NCBI RefSeq assembly: GCF_026183895.1
Contig: NZ_JAPFQI010000022.1
Location: 1-64,000, forward strand
Length of the DNA stretch: 64,000 nucleotides
Reading direction: 5' to 3'
DNA from: Sabulicella glaciei
Lineage (GTDB): Bacteria; Pseudomonadota; Alphaproteobacteria; Acetobacterales; Acetobacteraceae
Positions 52,251 through 61,271 of the stretch are shown piece after piece. The first letter of the stretch is position 1. Each line of letters begins with the position of its first letter. A program made the position numbers and the translations under genes. Under the pieces are notes generated by a model. It was not told the origin of the DNA. It searched no databases and saw only the letters and a list, made by a program, of their open reading frames with translations.

Positions 52251-53856
52251 CGTCGAGCTGCTTCTTGGCACCGGCCTTGATGTAGCCGACGGAGGCCGCG
52301 TAGGCCTCCCAATCGGCCATCAGTTCCTTGAACTTGGCAGGCTCCTGCTCCGCCCGATTGTTCATCTCACGCGGGTCGTCGCGCAGATTGTAGAGCTGCC
52401 AGTCATTCTCCCCATAGGGCGGCGGGACGAAGATCAGCTTCCAGTCGCCCTTTCGGACGGTGCGGCATTCAAACATCTCGAAGCCCAGGGCGTCGAACGG
52501 CCCCCGAACCGGCGTGTGGGTGGCGCCCGTGAGGTAGGGCTTCCACGACCGGCCATAGATCGGAGCCAGGGGCTTGCCGTCGCGCTCCTCGGGGCGCTTC
52601 ACGCCCACGAAGTCGAGGATGGTGGGCACGAGGTCCGAGACATGCAGCAGCTGCGAGGTGTCGATGCCGTCACGTCCGATGCCGGGCCCTGCCAGGATCA
52701 GCGGAACCTGCGTGCCGCCTTCGTATGTCGTGGTCTTGAAGTAGGAGAGCGGTGTGTTGGTGACCTCGGCCCAGCCCCCGCCCAGGGAGATGAATGAGCC
52801 GATCCGTCCCATGTTCTCGAGGCTGTTGTCGAAGTCGCGCTCGATCTGCTCCTCGGTGTTGGGCGGGTAGAAATGTGGCTCCTTGGGGTTCGCCCCGTTG
52901 TCCGAGAAGAAGAGGATCAGGGTGTTCTCGTGCTTGCCCTGCTGCTTGAGCAGGTCGAATACACGGCCGATGTTGTGGTCGATGTTCTCGACCATGGCCG
53001 CATAGATCTCCATCTTGCGCACCTGCTCGGCCTTTTCCTGCGGGTCCAGGTCATCCCAAGCGGGAAACAAGCCGCTGCCTGGATTGGGCGGCAGCCCCTC
53101 CGGCTCGAGGCCCAGCTCCTTCATCCGGGCCAGCCGGCGGTCGCGGATGGCGTCGTAGCCGCCGTCATAGGCGCCCCGGTATTTGTCGAGCCAGGCGTCG
53201 GGCACCTGCAGTGGGTCGTGGGGCGCGGTGAAGGCGAGATAGGCAAAGAAAGGCGCGTCGTCCTCCTGCTCGGACAGGTAAGCGATCATCTTGTCGGCGT
53301 AGAAATCGGACGAGAAGAAGCCCTCGGGAAGCTCCTCCGTGACGTCTCGGCCGTCTTCGTCGTAGCGGCTGTGTGTGGCCTCCGCGGCACTCAGGGGCCG
53401 AGCGTCATGGAAGTGGCTGACACCGCCCGCCAGGAACGAGAAGACCCGTTCGAAGCCCCGATCTTCCGGCCGGTAGCCGGGCAGTTCGCCCAAGTGCCAC
53501 TTGCCGGACATGTAGGTGCGGAAGCCTTCGGCTTTCAGGATCTCCGCGAGGGTCAGCGCGCGGTGGTTGAGCGGTCCTTCGTAGCCAGGCTGCAGATATT
53601 GGTTCGTTGAATGGAAGGGCGGCATGGTGCCCAGGCCTGCCTGGTGGTTGTCCACGCCGGTCAGAAGCATGGCGCGCGTAGGAGCGCAGAGCGAGGAGAC
53701 GTGGAAGTTGCGGAACCGCGTGCCTTGTTCCGCCAGGGCCTGGAGGACCGGCGTGCGGATCTCGCCGCCATAGGGCTCGATGTCGGAGAAGCCCATGTCG
53801 TCCACGACAATCAGGAGGATGTTGGGCCGCTTCAGCGGCTCAAGGTGGACTGTCAT
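52207..53856 (-). CDS. Arylsulfatase-type sulfatase
   Basis: The 549-residue enzyme starts RPNILLIVVDDMGFSDIEPY (metal-binding Asp19 and Asp20). It carries the Cys-type sulfatase signature CAPTRAMLLTG (Cys57, converted to formylglycine by FGE, and Arg61), KWHLGELPGYRPEDRGFERV and ILFFSDNGANPKEPHFYPP (metal-site Asp-Asn). It should hydrolyse sulfate esters of an unknown organic substrate. There is no signal peptide from ATG 53856; the upstream frame to 54144 is antisense to the OmpA-like gene and not credible. It overlaps that gene by four bases (ATGA), so the two form an operon. Confidence 0.9.
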   Translation of the reverse strand: MTVHLEPLKRPNILLIVVDDMGFSDIEPYGGEIRTPVLQALAEQGTRFRNFHVSSLCAPTRAMLLTGVDNHQAGLGTMPPFHSTNQYLQPGYEGPLNHRALTLAEILKAEGFRTYMSGKWHLGELPGYRPEDRGFERVFSFLAGGVSHFHDARPLSAAEATHSRYDEDGRDVTEELPEGFFSSDFYADKMIAYLSEQEDDAPFFAYLAFTAPHDPLQVPDAWLDKYRGAYDGGYDAIRDRRLARMKELGLEPEGLPPNPGSGLFPAWDDLDPQEKAEQVRKMEIYAAMVENIDHNIGRVFDLLKQQGKHENTLILFFSDNGANPKEPHFYPPNTEEQIERDFDNSLENMGRIGSFISLGGGWAEVTNTPLSYFKTTTYEGGTQVPLILAGPGIGRDGIDTSQLLHVSDLVPTILDFVGVKRPEERDGKPLAPIYGRSWKPYLTGATHTPVRGPFDALGFEMFECRTVRKGDWKLIFVPPPYGENDWQLYNLRDDPREMNNRAEQEPAKFKELMADWEAYAASVGYIKAGAKKQLDVMSPEEFYQYRGLD

Positions 53857-54335
53857 CGTCCACTCCCATCCAACCGAACCTCGACCCTTCGGCTTTCCAG
53901 GTCTCCCATCCCGGCCGTCGGTCCACGATTGACGCGCCGCAGGCGGTTTGCCGGCACGCCCTCGGCCACCAGGAAGTCGTAGACGACGCGGGCCCGAAGG
54001 CGGGCCAACAGGCTGTTCGCCTCGTCGGTGCCGCGCGGGGAGGTGTAACCCAAGATGCGTAGCCGCGCGGAGGGGCGTTCCTTGGCCAGCTCTGCCAGTT
54101 CGCGCAGTGCCTCCTTTGCCGGGTTGTCGATGTCGGCCGACCATGAGGAAAAGAAGACTGGGAGCGCCGATCGGCCTGTCGGCGCCGAAAGGGCAGGGGT
54201 GGCGGCGGCAGCCACGGGTACCGTGGGCGCGGCGGTCAGAGCGGTCGCTACGGCGGCGGTGGGTGCCTCTTCGGTGGGGGCGCAGGCAACCAGGGCGGTG
54301 ACGGCAAGCATGGCGAGGGCGGAGGCGGGGTGCAC
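53853..54335 (-). CDS. OmpA-family lipoprotein
   Basis: The 160-residue protein has a lipoprotein signal (HPASALAMLAVTALVAC, lipidated Cys18), an Ala/Thr/Pro linker, and an OmpA-like C-terminal domain: DIDNPAKEALRELAELAKER, LRILGYTSPRGTDEANSLLA and RARVVYDFLVAEGVPANRLR. It likely anchors the outer membrane to peptidoglycan. It lies upstream of and coupled to the sulfatase gene. Confidence 0.82.
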   Translation of the reverse strand: MHPASALAMLAVTALVACAPTEEAPTAAVATALTAAPTVPVAAAATPALSAPTGRSALPVFFSSWSADIDNPAKEALRELAELAKERPSARLRILGYTSPRGTDEANSLLARLRARVVYDFLVAEGVPANRLRRVNRGPTAGMGDLESRRVEVRLDGSGR

Positions 54336-54472
54336 GGCGGCGTCTCTCCCAGGGCGCAGGAACTGTAGTCAGTTCTCAACATGTCGTTCATGAAGGTCCG
54401 TTCAGGATCACCCCTGCCTGTGACGAGGCAAAGCCCAGCCAAACCCCGGCTTTGCCGAAGTGTTCATCGGCC

Positions 54473-54964
54473 ATGGAGATCAGTGCCTTCAATCCAGTCC
54501 ACCTCTCCTGGGTGGAGACCCTGGTGCGGATTGGGGCGGCCTTGTTTCTGTCCCTTGCGCTGGGCGTCGAGCGCTTCGTGCACAAAAAGCCGATCGACTT
54601 CCGCCCCTTTGTCATCATCGCGCTGGGGGCCTGCGTCCTGATGATGGGCATCGTCGAACTGGCCTACCGGACCGACGACCCGCAGCTTTCCGTCGACCCG
54701 GCCAAGGTGGTGAGCGGCATCCTGACGGGCATCGGCTTCATCGCGGCCGGTGCTCTGTTCCGGGAGAAGCATGTGGTCCACGGCGCAGGATCCGCGGCCT
54801 CCATCCTGGGGGCCGGCGCGATTGGGATCACCTGTGGCATGGGCTTTCTCTGGCTCGGCGGGCTTTTCAGCCTCAGCGTGGTCCTGGTCCTGATCCTCAG
54901 CCGGCCCTTCACCGACGAATACGCCGCTCGTGCAGCCACAGAGGAGAGCGACAAGGACCGGTAA
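54473..54964 (+). CDS. MgtC/SapB-family membrane protein
   Basis: The 163-residue protein has four or five membrane helices with the family motifs LSLALGVERFVHKKPIDFR, VSGILTGIGFIAAGALFREK and HGAGSAASILGAGAIGITCG. MgtC-like proteins are linked to Mg stress and ATP synthase control in some pathogens; this lacks the cytoplasmic C-terminal domain. ATG 54473 is preferred over an in-frame TTG at 54452. Confidence 0.82.
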   Translation: MEISAFNPVHLSWVETLVRIGAALFLSLALGVERFVHKKPIDFRPFVIIALGACVLMMGIVELAYRTDDPQLSVDPAKVVSGILTGIGFIAAGALFREKHVVHGAGSAASILGAGAIGITCGMGFLWLGGLFSLSVVLVLILSRPFTDEYAARAATEESDKDR

Positions 54965-55123
54965 AGTGACCGATACAGTCCCGCAGCGCACACGCTGGCT
55001 CCGGTCTTGGCACTGTTTCTTGCTCCTGAGCGACGGCTCTCTTTTAAGTAAGACTACGTATTTCCTGTGGACCGCGCGCAAGGGCCGGCCTTATGGCCAA
55101 GACAGGAACTCCGAGACCTCTCA

Positions 55124-55543
55124 ATGAACCTGAACAGGACCGCCGCCAGCCCCAAGGTGCTGGTGGTCGAGGACGATTACACGCTCGCCAGCGCACTCGC
55201 GCGGTCGCTTGAAGCGGCCGGTGTGAGGGTCGTAGGCCCCGTTGGGACGCTCTCCGCCGCGCTGCGGATGCTGGAGCGCGAGGAGGGGATCGCTGCCGCG
55301 GTCCTGGACGTGGATCTCCACGGCGAGTTGGTGTTTCCGGTGGCCTCCATCCTGTGGCGCAGGCGCCTTCCCTTTGTGTTCGCGGGCGCCTTCCGTCGCG
55401 CTGGCGTTCCCTTGGCTTTCCGGGCGGTCCCGTGGCTGCCCAAGCCCGTGCCTTTGGATCAAGCGCTGCACCTGCTGGGGCTGGACGAACACCTTTCCGT
55501 TCCGGCAGAGGCCGTGGTCGAGGAAGAGCTTCTCGCAGCTTGA
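55124..55543 (+). CDS. Single-domain response regulator (receiver), second intact copy
   Basis: The 139-residue paralogue of 6093-6515 has VLVVEDDYTLASALARSLEA (acidic pair), VLDVDLHGELVF (phosphoacceptor), FVFAGAF at the Ser/Thr switch position, and PWLPKPVP (Lys). The Ala-Gly in place of Ser at the switch is unusual and could alter signalling. No output domain. ATG 55124 matches the start in the other copies (MN...). It precedes the DoxX gene without obvious operon link. Confidence 0.85.
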   Translation: MNLNRTAASPKVLVVEDDYTLASALARSLEAAGVRVVGPVGTLSAALRMLEREEGIAAAVLDVDLHGELVFPVASILWRRRLPFVFAGAFRRAGVPLAFRAVPWLPKPVPLDQALHLLGLDEHLSVPAEAVVEEELLAA

Positions 55544-55673
55544 TCGGCGGCGAGGTTTGTCGAGGCGGGGCGGCCGCAACGGTATGGCCGAACCGGTATT
55601 GCCTTGCTGCGGCCTTCCTGGGCCAAGACCCGCGAAGGCCGCACCACGGCACCGTCGCCCGGAGGGTCAACTC

Positions 55674-56105
55674 ATGGCAATGGCCGACCGCCTCGACCGC
55701 TTTGCTCCCTACGCGCTCGCGGCGCTGCGCATCGCGGCCGCGTCCATTTTCATCTTGCACGGCACGCAGAAGCTGTTCGGCTTTCCTGCCCCGCCTGGCA
55801 GCGGACTGCCCGAAGTCTTCTCCCTGTTCTGGATTGGGGCCGTGATGGAGTTCGCGGGCGGCCTGCTTGTTCTCGTTGGCCTGTTCACGCGTCCGGTGGC
55901 GTTCCTGCTGTCCGGTGAGATGGCAGTGGCCTACTGGATGTTCCACGCGCCCCGGAACTACTACCCCCTGCTCAATGGGGGCGATGCCGCCATCCTCTAC
56001 TGCTTCGTCTTCCTGCTCCTCGTCTTCACAGGCCCCGGCGCTTGGAGCTTCGATGAAGCATGGGGGCGGAGGGCGGACGACGGACGAAAATCGTCTCTAG
56101 GCTGA
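55674..56105 (+). CDS. DoxX-family membrane protein
   Basis: The 143-residue protein starts after GGAGGG and has the DoxX pattern: PYALAALRIAAASIFILHGT, QKLFGFPAPPGSGLPEVFSL, FWIGAVMEFAGGLLVLVGLF and YFH-type APRNYYPLLNGGDAAILYCF. Four membrane helices. Members take part in quinone or thiol redox in the membrane. The next gene begins nine bases later, suggesting an operon. Confidence 0.85.
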   Translation: MAMADRLDRFAPYALAALRIAAASIFILHGTQKLFGFPAPPGSGLPEVFSLFWIGAVMEFAGGLLVLVGLFTRPVAFLLSGEMAVAYWMFHAPRNYYPLLNGGDAAILYCFVFLLLVFTGPGAWSFDEAWGRRADDGRKSSLG

Positions 56106-56114
56106 GGTCCGGCG

Positions 56115-57167
56115 ATGCGCGACGGAGCTTTTTTCACGGATCGCACCCGCGCGCTTCTGGTCGTTCTGTTGGCTGCCATTCTGATCTTCGTGGCCTGGCA
56201 GTTGTCAAACGTGCTGCTGCTCGGCTTTGGCGGCGTGCTCGTGGCCGTGCTGCTGCGCAATCTGGCCGTAGGGCTGTCGCGGTGGACGCGGCTGCCGGCC
56301 GGTGCCGCCCTGGCCGTTGTGGTCATCGCATCCATCGGCCTCGGCGTGGCCTTCGCGGTCTCGGTAGGTCCCCGGGTCGCCGAGCAGTTCGGCGAACTGT
56401 GGCGCACCCTGCCGGGGGCGCTGGCTCAGTTCCGGGCTTTTCTTGAACGCTTCGATTGGGGACGCGAGTTAGTCGAGGCGGGCACGGGCCCCCGGCCCGC
56501 CACCTTGCTCAGCCTGGCCACGGGCTTGGTCGGCACGGTCTTCAACGCTCTTTCGGACCTGCTGCTCGTGTTGGTGGTGGCGCTTTTCCTTGCCGCCGAC
56601 CCCGGTTCCTACCGCAATGGACTGCTGCGTCTCGTGCCGCCCGCCCGGCGTGCGCGAGCGGCGGAGGTACTTGAGGCGATGGGCACCGGGCTCTGGCGAT
56701 GGATCCTGGGACAGTCGATCGCCATGCTCATTGCTGCGGTCGCCACGGCCGCCGGGTTGATGCTTCTGGGCATACCTCTGGCGCTGGCGCTCGGCATCCT
56801 GGCGGGCCTGCTGAACTTCGTGCCTTACCTTGGTCCTATCCTGGCCGGCGTGCCTGCCGTGCTGGTGGCCTTCGCCCAAGGGCCGACCGAGGCGCTCCAA
56901 ACACTGGTCCTTGTTGTCGTGATCCAAAGCCTCGAGGGCTACGTCGTGACGCCCATGTTGCAGCGACGGGCCGTTGCCATCCCGCCGGCGCTGGGCATCC
57001 TCGCCATCGTCGGCCTTGGTGTCCTGTTCGGCACTTATGGCGTCCTCTTCGCGACCCCGCTTCTGCTGGTGGCGATGATCCTGATCCGGATGCTCTACGT
57101 CGAGGACGCGCTGGGCGATCAGGATGGTGGTGGGGAGCCTGAACGGGACACCGGCAACCGCCCATGA
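56115..57167 (+). CDS. AI-2E (PerM/YdiK) family transporter
   Basis: The 350-residue protein has about eight membrane segments in the AI-2E exporter pattern. N-terminal helices lie at ALLVVLLAAILIFVAWQLSN and the conserved region includes LWRWILGQSIAMLIAAVATA, then LALALGILAGLLNFVPYLGP and ESLEGYV-type VIQSLEGYVVTPMLQRRAVA. It may export signals, ions or small molecules; the substrate is not predictable. Probably co-transcribed with doxX upstream and the small gene downstream. Confidence 0.87.
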   Translation: MRDGAFFTDRTRALLVVLLAAILIFVAWQLSNVLLLGFGGVLVAVLLRNLAVGLSRWTRLPAGAALAVVVIASIGLGVAFAVSVGPRVAEQFGELWRTLPGALAQFRAFLERFDWGRELVEAGTGPRPATLLSLATGLVGTVFNALSDLLLVLVVALFLAADPGSYRNGLLRLVPPARRARAAEVLEAMGTGLWRWILGQSIAMLIAAVATAAGLMLLGIPLALALGILAGLLNFVPYLGPILAGVPAVLVAFAQGPTEALQTLVLVVVIQSLEGYVVTPMLQRRAVAIPPALGILAIVGLGVLFGTYGVLFATPLLLVAMILIRMLYVEDALGDQDGGGEPERDTGNRP

Positions 57168-57209
57168 TGCCCCCCGTTCAATGGCCAGGTCGTCGGGAGG
57201 CGCCGTGCG

Positions 57210-57494
57210 ATGATGGGTCAACGCAACAGTTTCCCGATCGCGGGGATCATTGCCCTTGCGGCGAGCCTCGTGATCCTCGCCATCGTGGTCAAGCGAAGCG
57301 GCCAATGGAGGCGAGATGCCTTGGAGGCGGCCGACGCTCATGACGGTCCGACGCGGCACTTCAACGACATCCGCCCGGCGGGCCCGGAGGCGATGCGCTC
57401 GCCGCCCCGCGAGCCTTGGGATGAGGTGGACGAAGCTTCCGACGGCTCGTTCCCCGCGAGCGATCCACCCAGCCACTCTCCCATGAGAGCCTGA
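57210..57494 (+). CDS. Small membrane-anchored protein with DEASDGSFPASDPPS motif
   Basis: The 94-residue protein has one N-terminal helix (IAGIIALAASLVILAIVV) and a polar C-terminus ending WDEVDEASDGSFPASDPPSH. That motif recurs in many small alphaproteobacterial proteins of unknown function. The start could be 57213. It continues the doxX direction. Confidence 0.65.
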   Translation: MMGQRNSFPIAGIIALAASLVILAIVVKRSGQWRRDALEAADAHDGPTRHFNDIRPAGPEAMRSPPREPWDEVDEASDGSFPASDPPSHSPMRA

Positions 57495-57515
57495 GCGGCA
57501 GGGCAGCGAAAGGCC

Positions 57516-58112
57516 TTACTCGAGCTTGATGCGGACGCTCTGCACTCCGTCCTTGACCGAGACCTCCAGGACCTGCGGCTCGCTTGGATACGGGATGACG
57601 CTGATGCTGCCGTTGCGCTCAAGATAGGCCCGCCTGATTCTTGAACGATCTGTGTGCTTGGCGTTGATTCGCAGGGCTTCGTCGAGGTCCGCGGAGGTGA
57701 TCTTGGCCCCCCGCATGGCTTCCTCCCGGACCTGTCCGTCCTTGATCAGGAGTTGCGGCTCGCCCTTGAAGACCGAGCCGATGCTCGTGTGCAGGGCCAC
57801 GAAGGCAAGAACCCAGTGCACCGCCACGAGAGCGGCGGCGGCCAGAACCGTGGGCAGGAAGGGTGCCGATCCGTTGATGGCGCGGCTGAGGATGGAGCCG
57901 AGCATGATAGCGACGATGACGTCGAAGGCTGTCGCTTGGCTGAGGAAGCGCTTGCTGGCGATGCGGATCAGCAGCAGAGCGAGGCCGTAGATCAGAACGG
58001 TCCGGAGCATCATCTGGCCCGAACTGACGTCCTCGATGCTGCGGTCCAGCCCCAGGAGCCAGTCCGCCGCCTCCTGGATGGCCTGGATCAGAGGCCCTAT
58101 GGAATCGAGCAC
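57516..58112 (-). CDS. DUF421 (YetF-like) membrane protein
   Basis: The 198-residue protein has N-terminal membrane helices (MMLRTVLIYGLALLLIRIAS, FDVIVAIMLGSILSRAING, LAAAALVAVHWVLAFVAL) and a C-terminal soluble DUF421 domain (GEPQLLIKDGQVREEAMRGA, SADLDEALRINAKHTDRSRI). Role unknown; germination or stress roles are reported for some relatives. It follows the FMN reductase gene by 12 bases. A fragment of a second copy lies at 35325. Confidence 0.87.
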   Translation of the reverse strand: MLDSIGPLIQAIQEAADWLLGLDRSIEDVSSGQMMLRTVLIYGLALLLIRIASKRFLSQATAFDVIVAIMLGSILSRAINGSAPFLPTVLAAAALVAVHWVLAFVALHTSIGSVFKGEPQLLIKDGQVREEAMRGAKITSADLDEALRINAKHTDRSRIRRAYLERNGSISVIPYPSEPQVLEVSVKDGVQSVRIKLE

Positions 58113-58124
58113 GTGGTCTCCTTT

Positions 58125-58676
58125 CTAGGCGGCGTTGCGCCCAAGGAAAGCGACGTAGCGGTCCATCCAGCCTTGCAGGAAGCCTCGGCTGCCCTCGCCG
58201 ATGCTGCCATCGGCATCAAACAGCCCTTCCTTGGCCTGCAGGAAGACTTCGGGCTGCCCGAGCGTCGGCATGTCGAGATAGGCGAGGATGTTGCGCAGAT
58301 GCTGCTGCGCCATCGACGTGCCGGGCGCGCCCGGGGAGATGCCCATCACGCCTGCGGGCTTTCCCGCCCAGACGCTCTGCCCATAAGGCCGCGATCCGTG
58401 GTCGAGAGCATTCTTCAAGACGCCAGGGATTGAGCGGTTGTATTCGGGTGTGACGAAAACCACGCCCTGCGTCGTGGCCACCTGCTCTTTCAGGCGGACG
58501 ACCTGGGGCGCCGGGTTGGCGTCGTCGTCCTGGTTGTAGAGCGGCAGGTCGCCTATCTCGACGCGTTGAAAACTGACCTCTGCCGGAGCCAGCTTCACAA
58601 GCGCGCCGGCGAGCTTGGCGTTCAGCGACTCCTTGCGGAGCGATCCGACAAGCAAAGCCACGGTGTAGCGAGTCAT
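58125..58676 (-). CDS. NADPH-dependent FMN reductase
   Basis: The 183-residue flavodoxin-fold protein starts MTRYTVALLVGSLRKESLNA (FMN phosphate loop) and has FVTPEYNRSIPGVLKNALDH plus MGISPGAPGTSMAQQHLRNI, typical of the azoreductase/ChrR-like group. It reduces flavins, quinones or azo and chromate compounds with NAD(P)H. An upstream in-frame ATG at 58748 is unsupported. Operon with DUF421. Confidence 0.9.
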   Translation of the reverse strand: MTRYTVALLVGSLRKESLNAKLAGALVKLAPAEVSFQRVEIGDLPLYNQDDDANPAPQVVRLKEQVATTQGVVFVTPEYNRSIPGVLKNALDHGSRPYGQSVWAGKPAGVMGISPGAPGTSMAQQHLRNILAYLDMPTLGQPEVFLQAKEGLFDADGSIGEGSRGFLQGWMDRYVAFLGRNAA

Positions 58677-58882
58677 TCGGCTTCTCCCTTCTTCCAATGC
58701 TTGCCCCGATCCAAGTGAGTGGACCGAATAAACGCAGAGTTTTCGCATTCATCGTGCATTGAATTTCGTTGGACCGCTTCACGGCGGAGCCCTAATTCTA
58801 CTTGTGGCAGCGTCTCTGGCTCGGGTGGCGTCCCAGTCTGGAGACGACCACCGATGACTTACCAAGCGACCAGGAGGAAGTC

Positions 58883-59584
58883 ATGGAAAACGCGACCGCA
58901 AGGACCTTGATGACATCGGATGTCGTGGTTGTTCCGCCGGATGCGTCGATCCTGAGGATCGCATCTCTGCTGCGGCAGCACAGGATCTCGGCGGTGCCGG
59001 TCGTCGACCAGCAGGGCGCCCTGATCGGGATCGTCACGGAGGCCGACCTTATGCGTCGCCTCGTCGCCATGGCCGAGAAGCCGCGCTCCTGGTTCAAGTC
59101 CCTATTCGCCGATCCGTCTGAAGAGGCGGATCGCTATGCCCGGGCGCACGGCTTCGTGGCCGAGGAGGTCATGACGACGGACCTCGTGACCGTCGCGCCG
59201 GAGACTCCGGTGGCCGAGATCGCCGCATTGATGGAGCAGCGACACGTCCGCCGGGTGTTGGTGGTCGAGGCGGGGCGCTTGTGCGGCATCGTCAGCCGTG
59301 CCGATCTGCTTCAAGCCCTCGACGAACCGAGAGCTGAGGCATCTGAGACGTCCGACGAGCGCATCAAGCGCGCCGTTGTTGCGGCGATGCAGCGCGAATC
59401 CTGGGCCTACAGCCCCTACACGGATGCCACCGTTGACGCGGGCGTGGTCACTTTCCACGGCTTCTCGCGAGACCCAGCGGTCCAGCGCGGGCTTCGGGTT
59501 CTGGCCTGGGGCGTCCCCGGCGTGAAGGAGGTGGTGGACAAGACCGCAGTGATGCCGCCCGAGTTGCTCTATCAGGCGCTCTGA
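58883..59584 (+). CDS. CBS-pair and BON domain protein
   Basis: The 233-residue protein, after GAGGAAG, has CBS1 (TARTLMTSDVVVVPPDASIL, VPVVDQQGALIGIVTEADLM) and CBS2 (VAEEVMTTDLVTVAPETPVA, HVRRVLVVEAGRLCGIVSRA). A BON domain follows at about 165-225 (VTFHGFSRDPAVQRGLRVLA, VPGVKEVVDKTAV). CBS pairs bind adenyl nucleotides and BON binds membranes, so it may sense energy at the membrane. Its end overlaps the convergent LysR gene by 13 bases. Confidence 0.88.
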   Translation: MENATARTLMTSDVVVVPPDASILRIASLLRQHRISAVPVVDQQGALIGIVTEADLMRRLVAMAEKPRSWFKSLFADPSEEADRYARAHGFVAEEVMTTDLVTVAPETPVAEIAALMEQRHVRRVLVVEAGRLCGIVSRADLLQALDEPRAEASETSDERIKRAVVAAMQRESWAYSPYTDATVDAGVVTFHGFSRDPAVQRGLRVLAWGVPGVKEVVDKTAVMPPELLYQAL

Positions 59585-60531
59585 CGTCGCTTGGCGCGTC
59601 GGGCGCCGGCCTTTGAAGCTTTCGGGCGAGGCGATCTGGTCTCGCGCGTCTTGCTCGGTTCCCCTGTTTGGGGGGCTCCCGCCTGCGACAAGAGGGCCGC
59701 ATGCCGCAAGCCTGCAAAGGCTGTCTCCATCAAGTCGCGATCCCCGCCGCTCTCGGCGTACACAGCATAGGCCGGGTAAATGAACTCTGGCGCGCCCCGC
59801 ACAAGCTTGAGCTGGCCATCCGCCAGGAATGATCGGACTGCGCCGAGGCGGAAGTAGCCCGATCCGCCTGCTTGGAGGATGTAGGTCAGTGCCAAGGGGC
59901 CAAGGCCGACATGGAGGCCCGGCTCAGCCCTGTCGGGAAACGCCATGCCGTGCCGCACCGCGAATTCCGGCCCCCAATCCACATAGACGTAGTTATCGTC
60001 ATCACTCTTGGCTCCCCGTCCGGGTGTCCGCACCAGGACGAGCCGTTCCTCCGCCACGAGTTCGATCTTCAGGCCGGCGCGGTAGCGCGGCGCATAGACC
60101 ACGGCCAGATCAAGGATTCCTCCTGCGACCTGGTTGGCCAGGTCGTCTGCGAGGCCGACGCTCACACGCAGGGCGACATCGGGTGCGGAGCGGCGCATCC
60201 ATAGCAGCCACTCCCGCAGAAACGGCTCCCACAGGCTCAGCTCCCCTCCGACCGCCAGCATGGCGCGCCGGCCCGGCGGTACGGCGACTTCATGACGCGC
60301 CCGCTCCCAGAGCTGGATCATTTGCGGCGCATGGCGAAGGAACTGCTCGCCGGCCGAGGTCAGCACCGCGCCAGCCTTGTTTCGGACGAAAAGCGGCCGG
60401 CGGAGTTGCTCCTCGAGTGAGCGGATCCGCGCGCTGACCGTTGTCTGCGCCACGTGCAGGCGCTCCGAGGCGCCCACGAAGCTTCCGGACGCAACGATGG
60501 CGAGAAAGGTGCGGGCGAGTTCGGTGTCCAT
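59572..60531 (-). CDS. LysR-family transcriptional regulator
   Basis: The 319-residue regulator has an N-terminal HTH (MDTELARTFLAIVASGSFVG, ASERLHVAQTTVSARIRSLE, RRPLFVRNKAGAVLTSAGEQ) and a substrate-binding domain. The last 30 residues are basic. The frame extends to 60894, but ATG 60531 is the family start. The target is unknown; the divergent region 60532-60722 is a candidate for control. Confidence 0.88.
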   Translation of the reverse strand: MDTELARTFLAIVASGSFVGASERLHVAQTTVSARIRSLEEQLRRPLFVRNKAGAVLTSAGEQFLRHAPQMIQLWERARHEVAVPPGRRAMLAVGGELSLWEPFLREWLLWMRRSAPDVALRVSVGLADDLANQVAGGILDLAVVYAPRYRAGLKIELVAEERLVLVRTPGRGAKSDDDNYVYVDWGPEFAVRHGMAFPDRAEPGLHVGLGPLALTYILQAGGSGYFRLGAVRSFLADGQLKLVRGAPEFIYPAYAVYAESGGDRDLMETAFAGLRHAALLSQAGAPQTGEPSKTRETRSPRPKASKAGARRAKRRQSA

Positions 60532-60722
60532 GGGGGCATCCTCGCACGGTTGAATGCAAAATTCCTGCTTGGATTGCTCAACACAACTCGCGGGATCTCC
60601 GCTCCGCCGCGGATCCAGCCTTCTTGGATCGGGTCCGTCCAAGGGAGGCAGGGGCTTCGCTGACGTGTTTCGGACACCTGCGAGCTTTGGCTTCGGCAGC
60701 GGCTGCTCGCCGTCGAACCAGC

Positions 60723-61271
60723 TTAAGCAGCCTTCGGATAGGTCAGCATGCCATCGTGGGGCACCGCAGCAGGGGTCATCTTCGCCACCTCGATCCTGCC
60801 TTGGCCCATCAGGTGCAGCACTGTCCGGCCACTGACCAGAAGGTAGTCCGCGATGATCCGACGGTGGCAGCGCCACCAGACGGCTTCCGAACACATGATG
60901 GCGCAGGGCGCCTCCACGCTGAGGTCTATCAGTTGCAGGAGGCCCCGGTAGAACTCCTTCGACATCGCGTAATCAGCGTAGTTGTGGAAGCTCTGATTCT
61001 CCCAGAAGCCATTCACCTCCGGCGCCACGTCCTTCACGCGGCTACGACGGCCACCGAGTTCGGGAATGATGAAATGTCGGATCTGCCGTTCGGCTAGGGT
61101 ATCCGGCAAAGTGTCGAGATTGTACTGAGGGTTCGTGCGCGAACGCGGGATGCTCCGCACATCCACCAACCGCTGCACATTGCCGGCCTTGAGCAGATCG
61201 ACGAACTCCTCGATCGAACGCGTGGAATGGCCGACCGTGTAGACGGGATGGGTATCATCATTCCGGCCCAT
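60723..61271 (-). CDS. DUF488 family protein
   Basis: The 182-residue protein begins with VYTVGHSTRSIEEFVDLLKA and has the two typical blocks VDVRSIPRSRTNPQYN and CSEAVWWRCHRRIIADYLL, with the conserved Cys and His. The function of the family is unknown; some members lie in DNA-modifying or defence contexts, not evident here. Confidence 0.85.
   Translation of the reverse strand: MGRNDDTHPVYTVGHSTRSIEEFVDLLKAGNVQRLVDVRSIPRSRTNPQYNLDTLPDTLAERQIRHFIIPELGGRRSRVKDVAPEVNGFWENQSFHNYADYAMSKEFYRGLLQLIDLSVEAPCAIMCSEAVWWRCHRRIIADYLLVSGRTVLHLMGQGRIEVAKMTPAAVPHDGMLTYPKAA

Noticed and set aside
52207-54144. Longer sulfatase start at 54144
   Set aside because: The extra 96 codons are antisense to the OmpA-like gene and low complexity; ATG 53856 gives the family start and an ATGA overlap.
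54965-55123. EcfG-type promoter (GGAAC...GTT) upstream of the receiver gene
   Set aside because: A GGAAC occurs about 20 bases before the ATG, but there is no properly spaced -10 partner.
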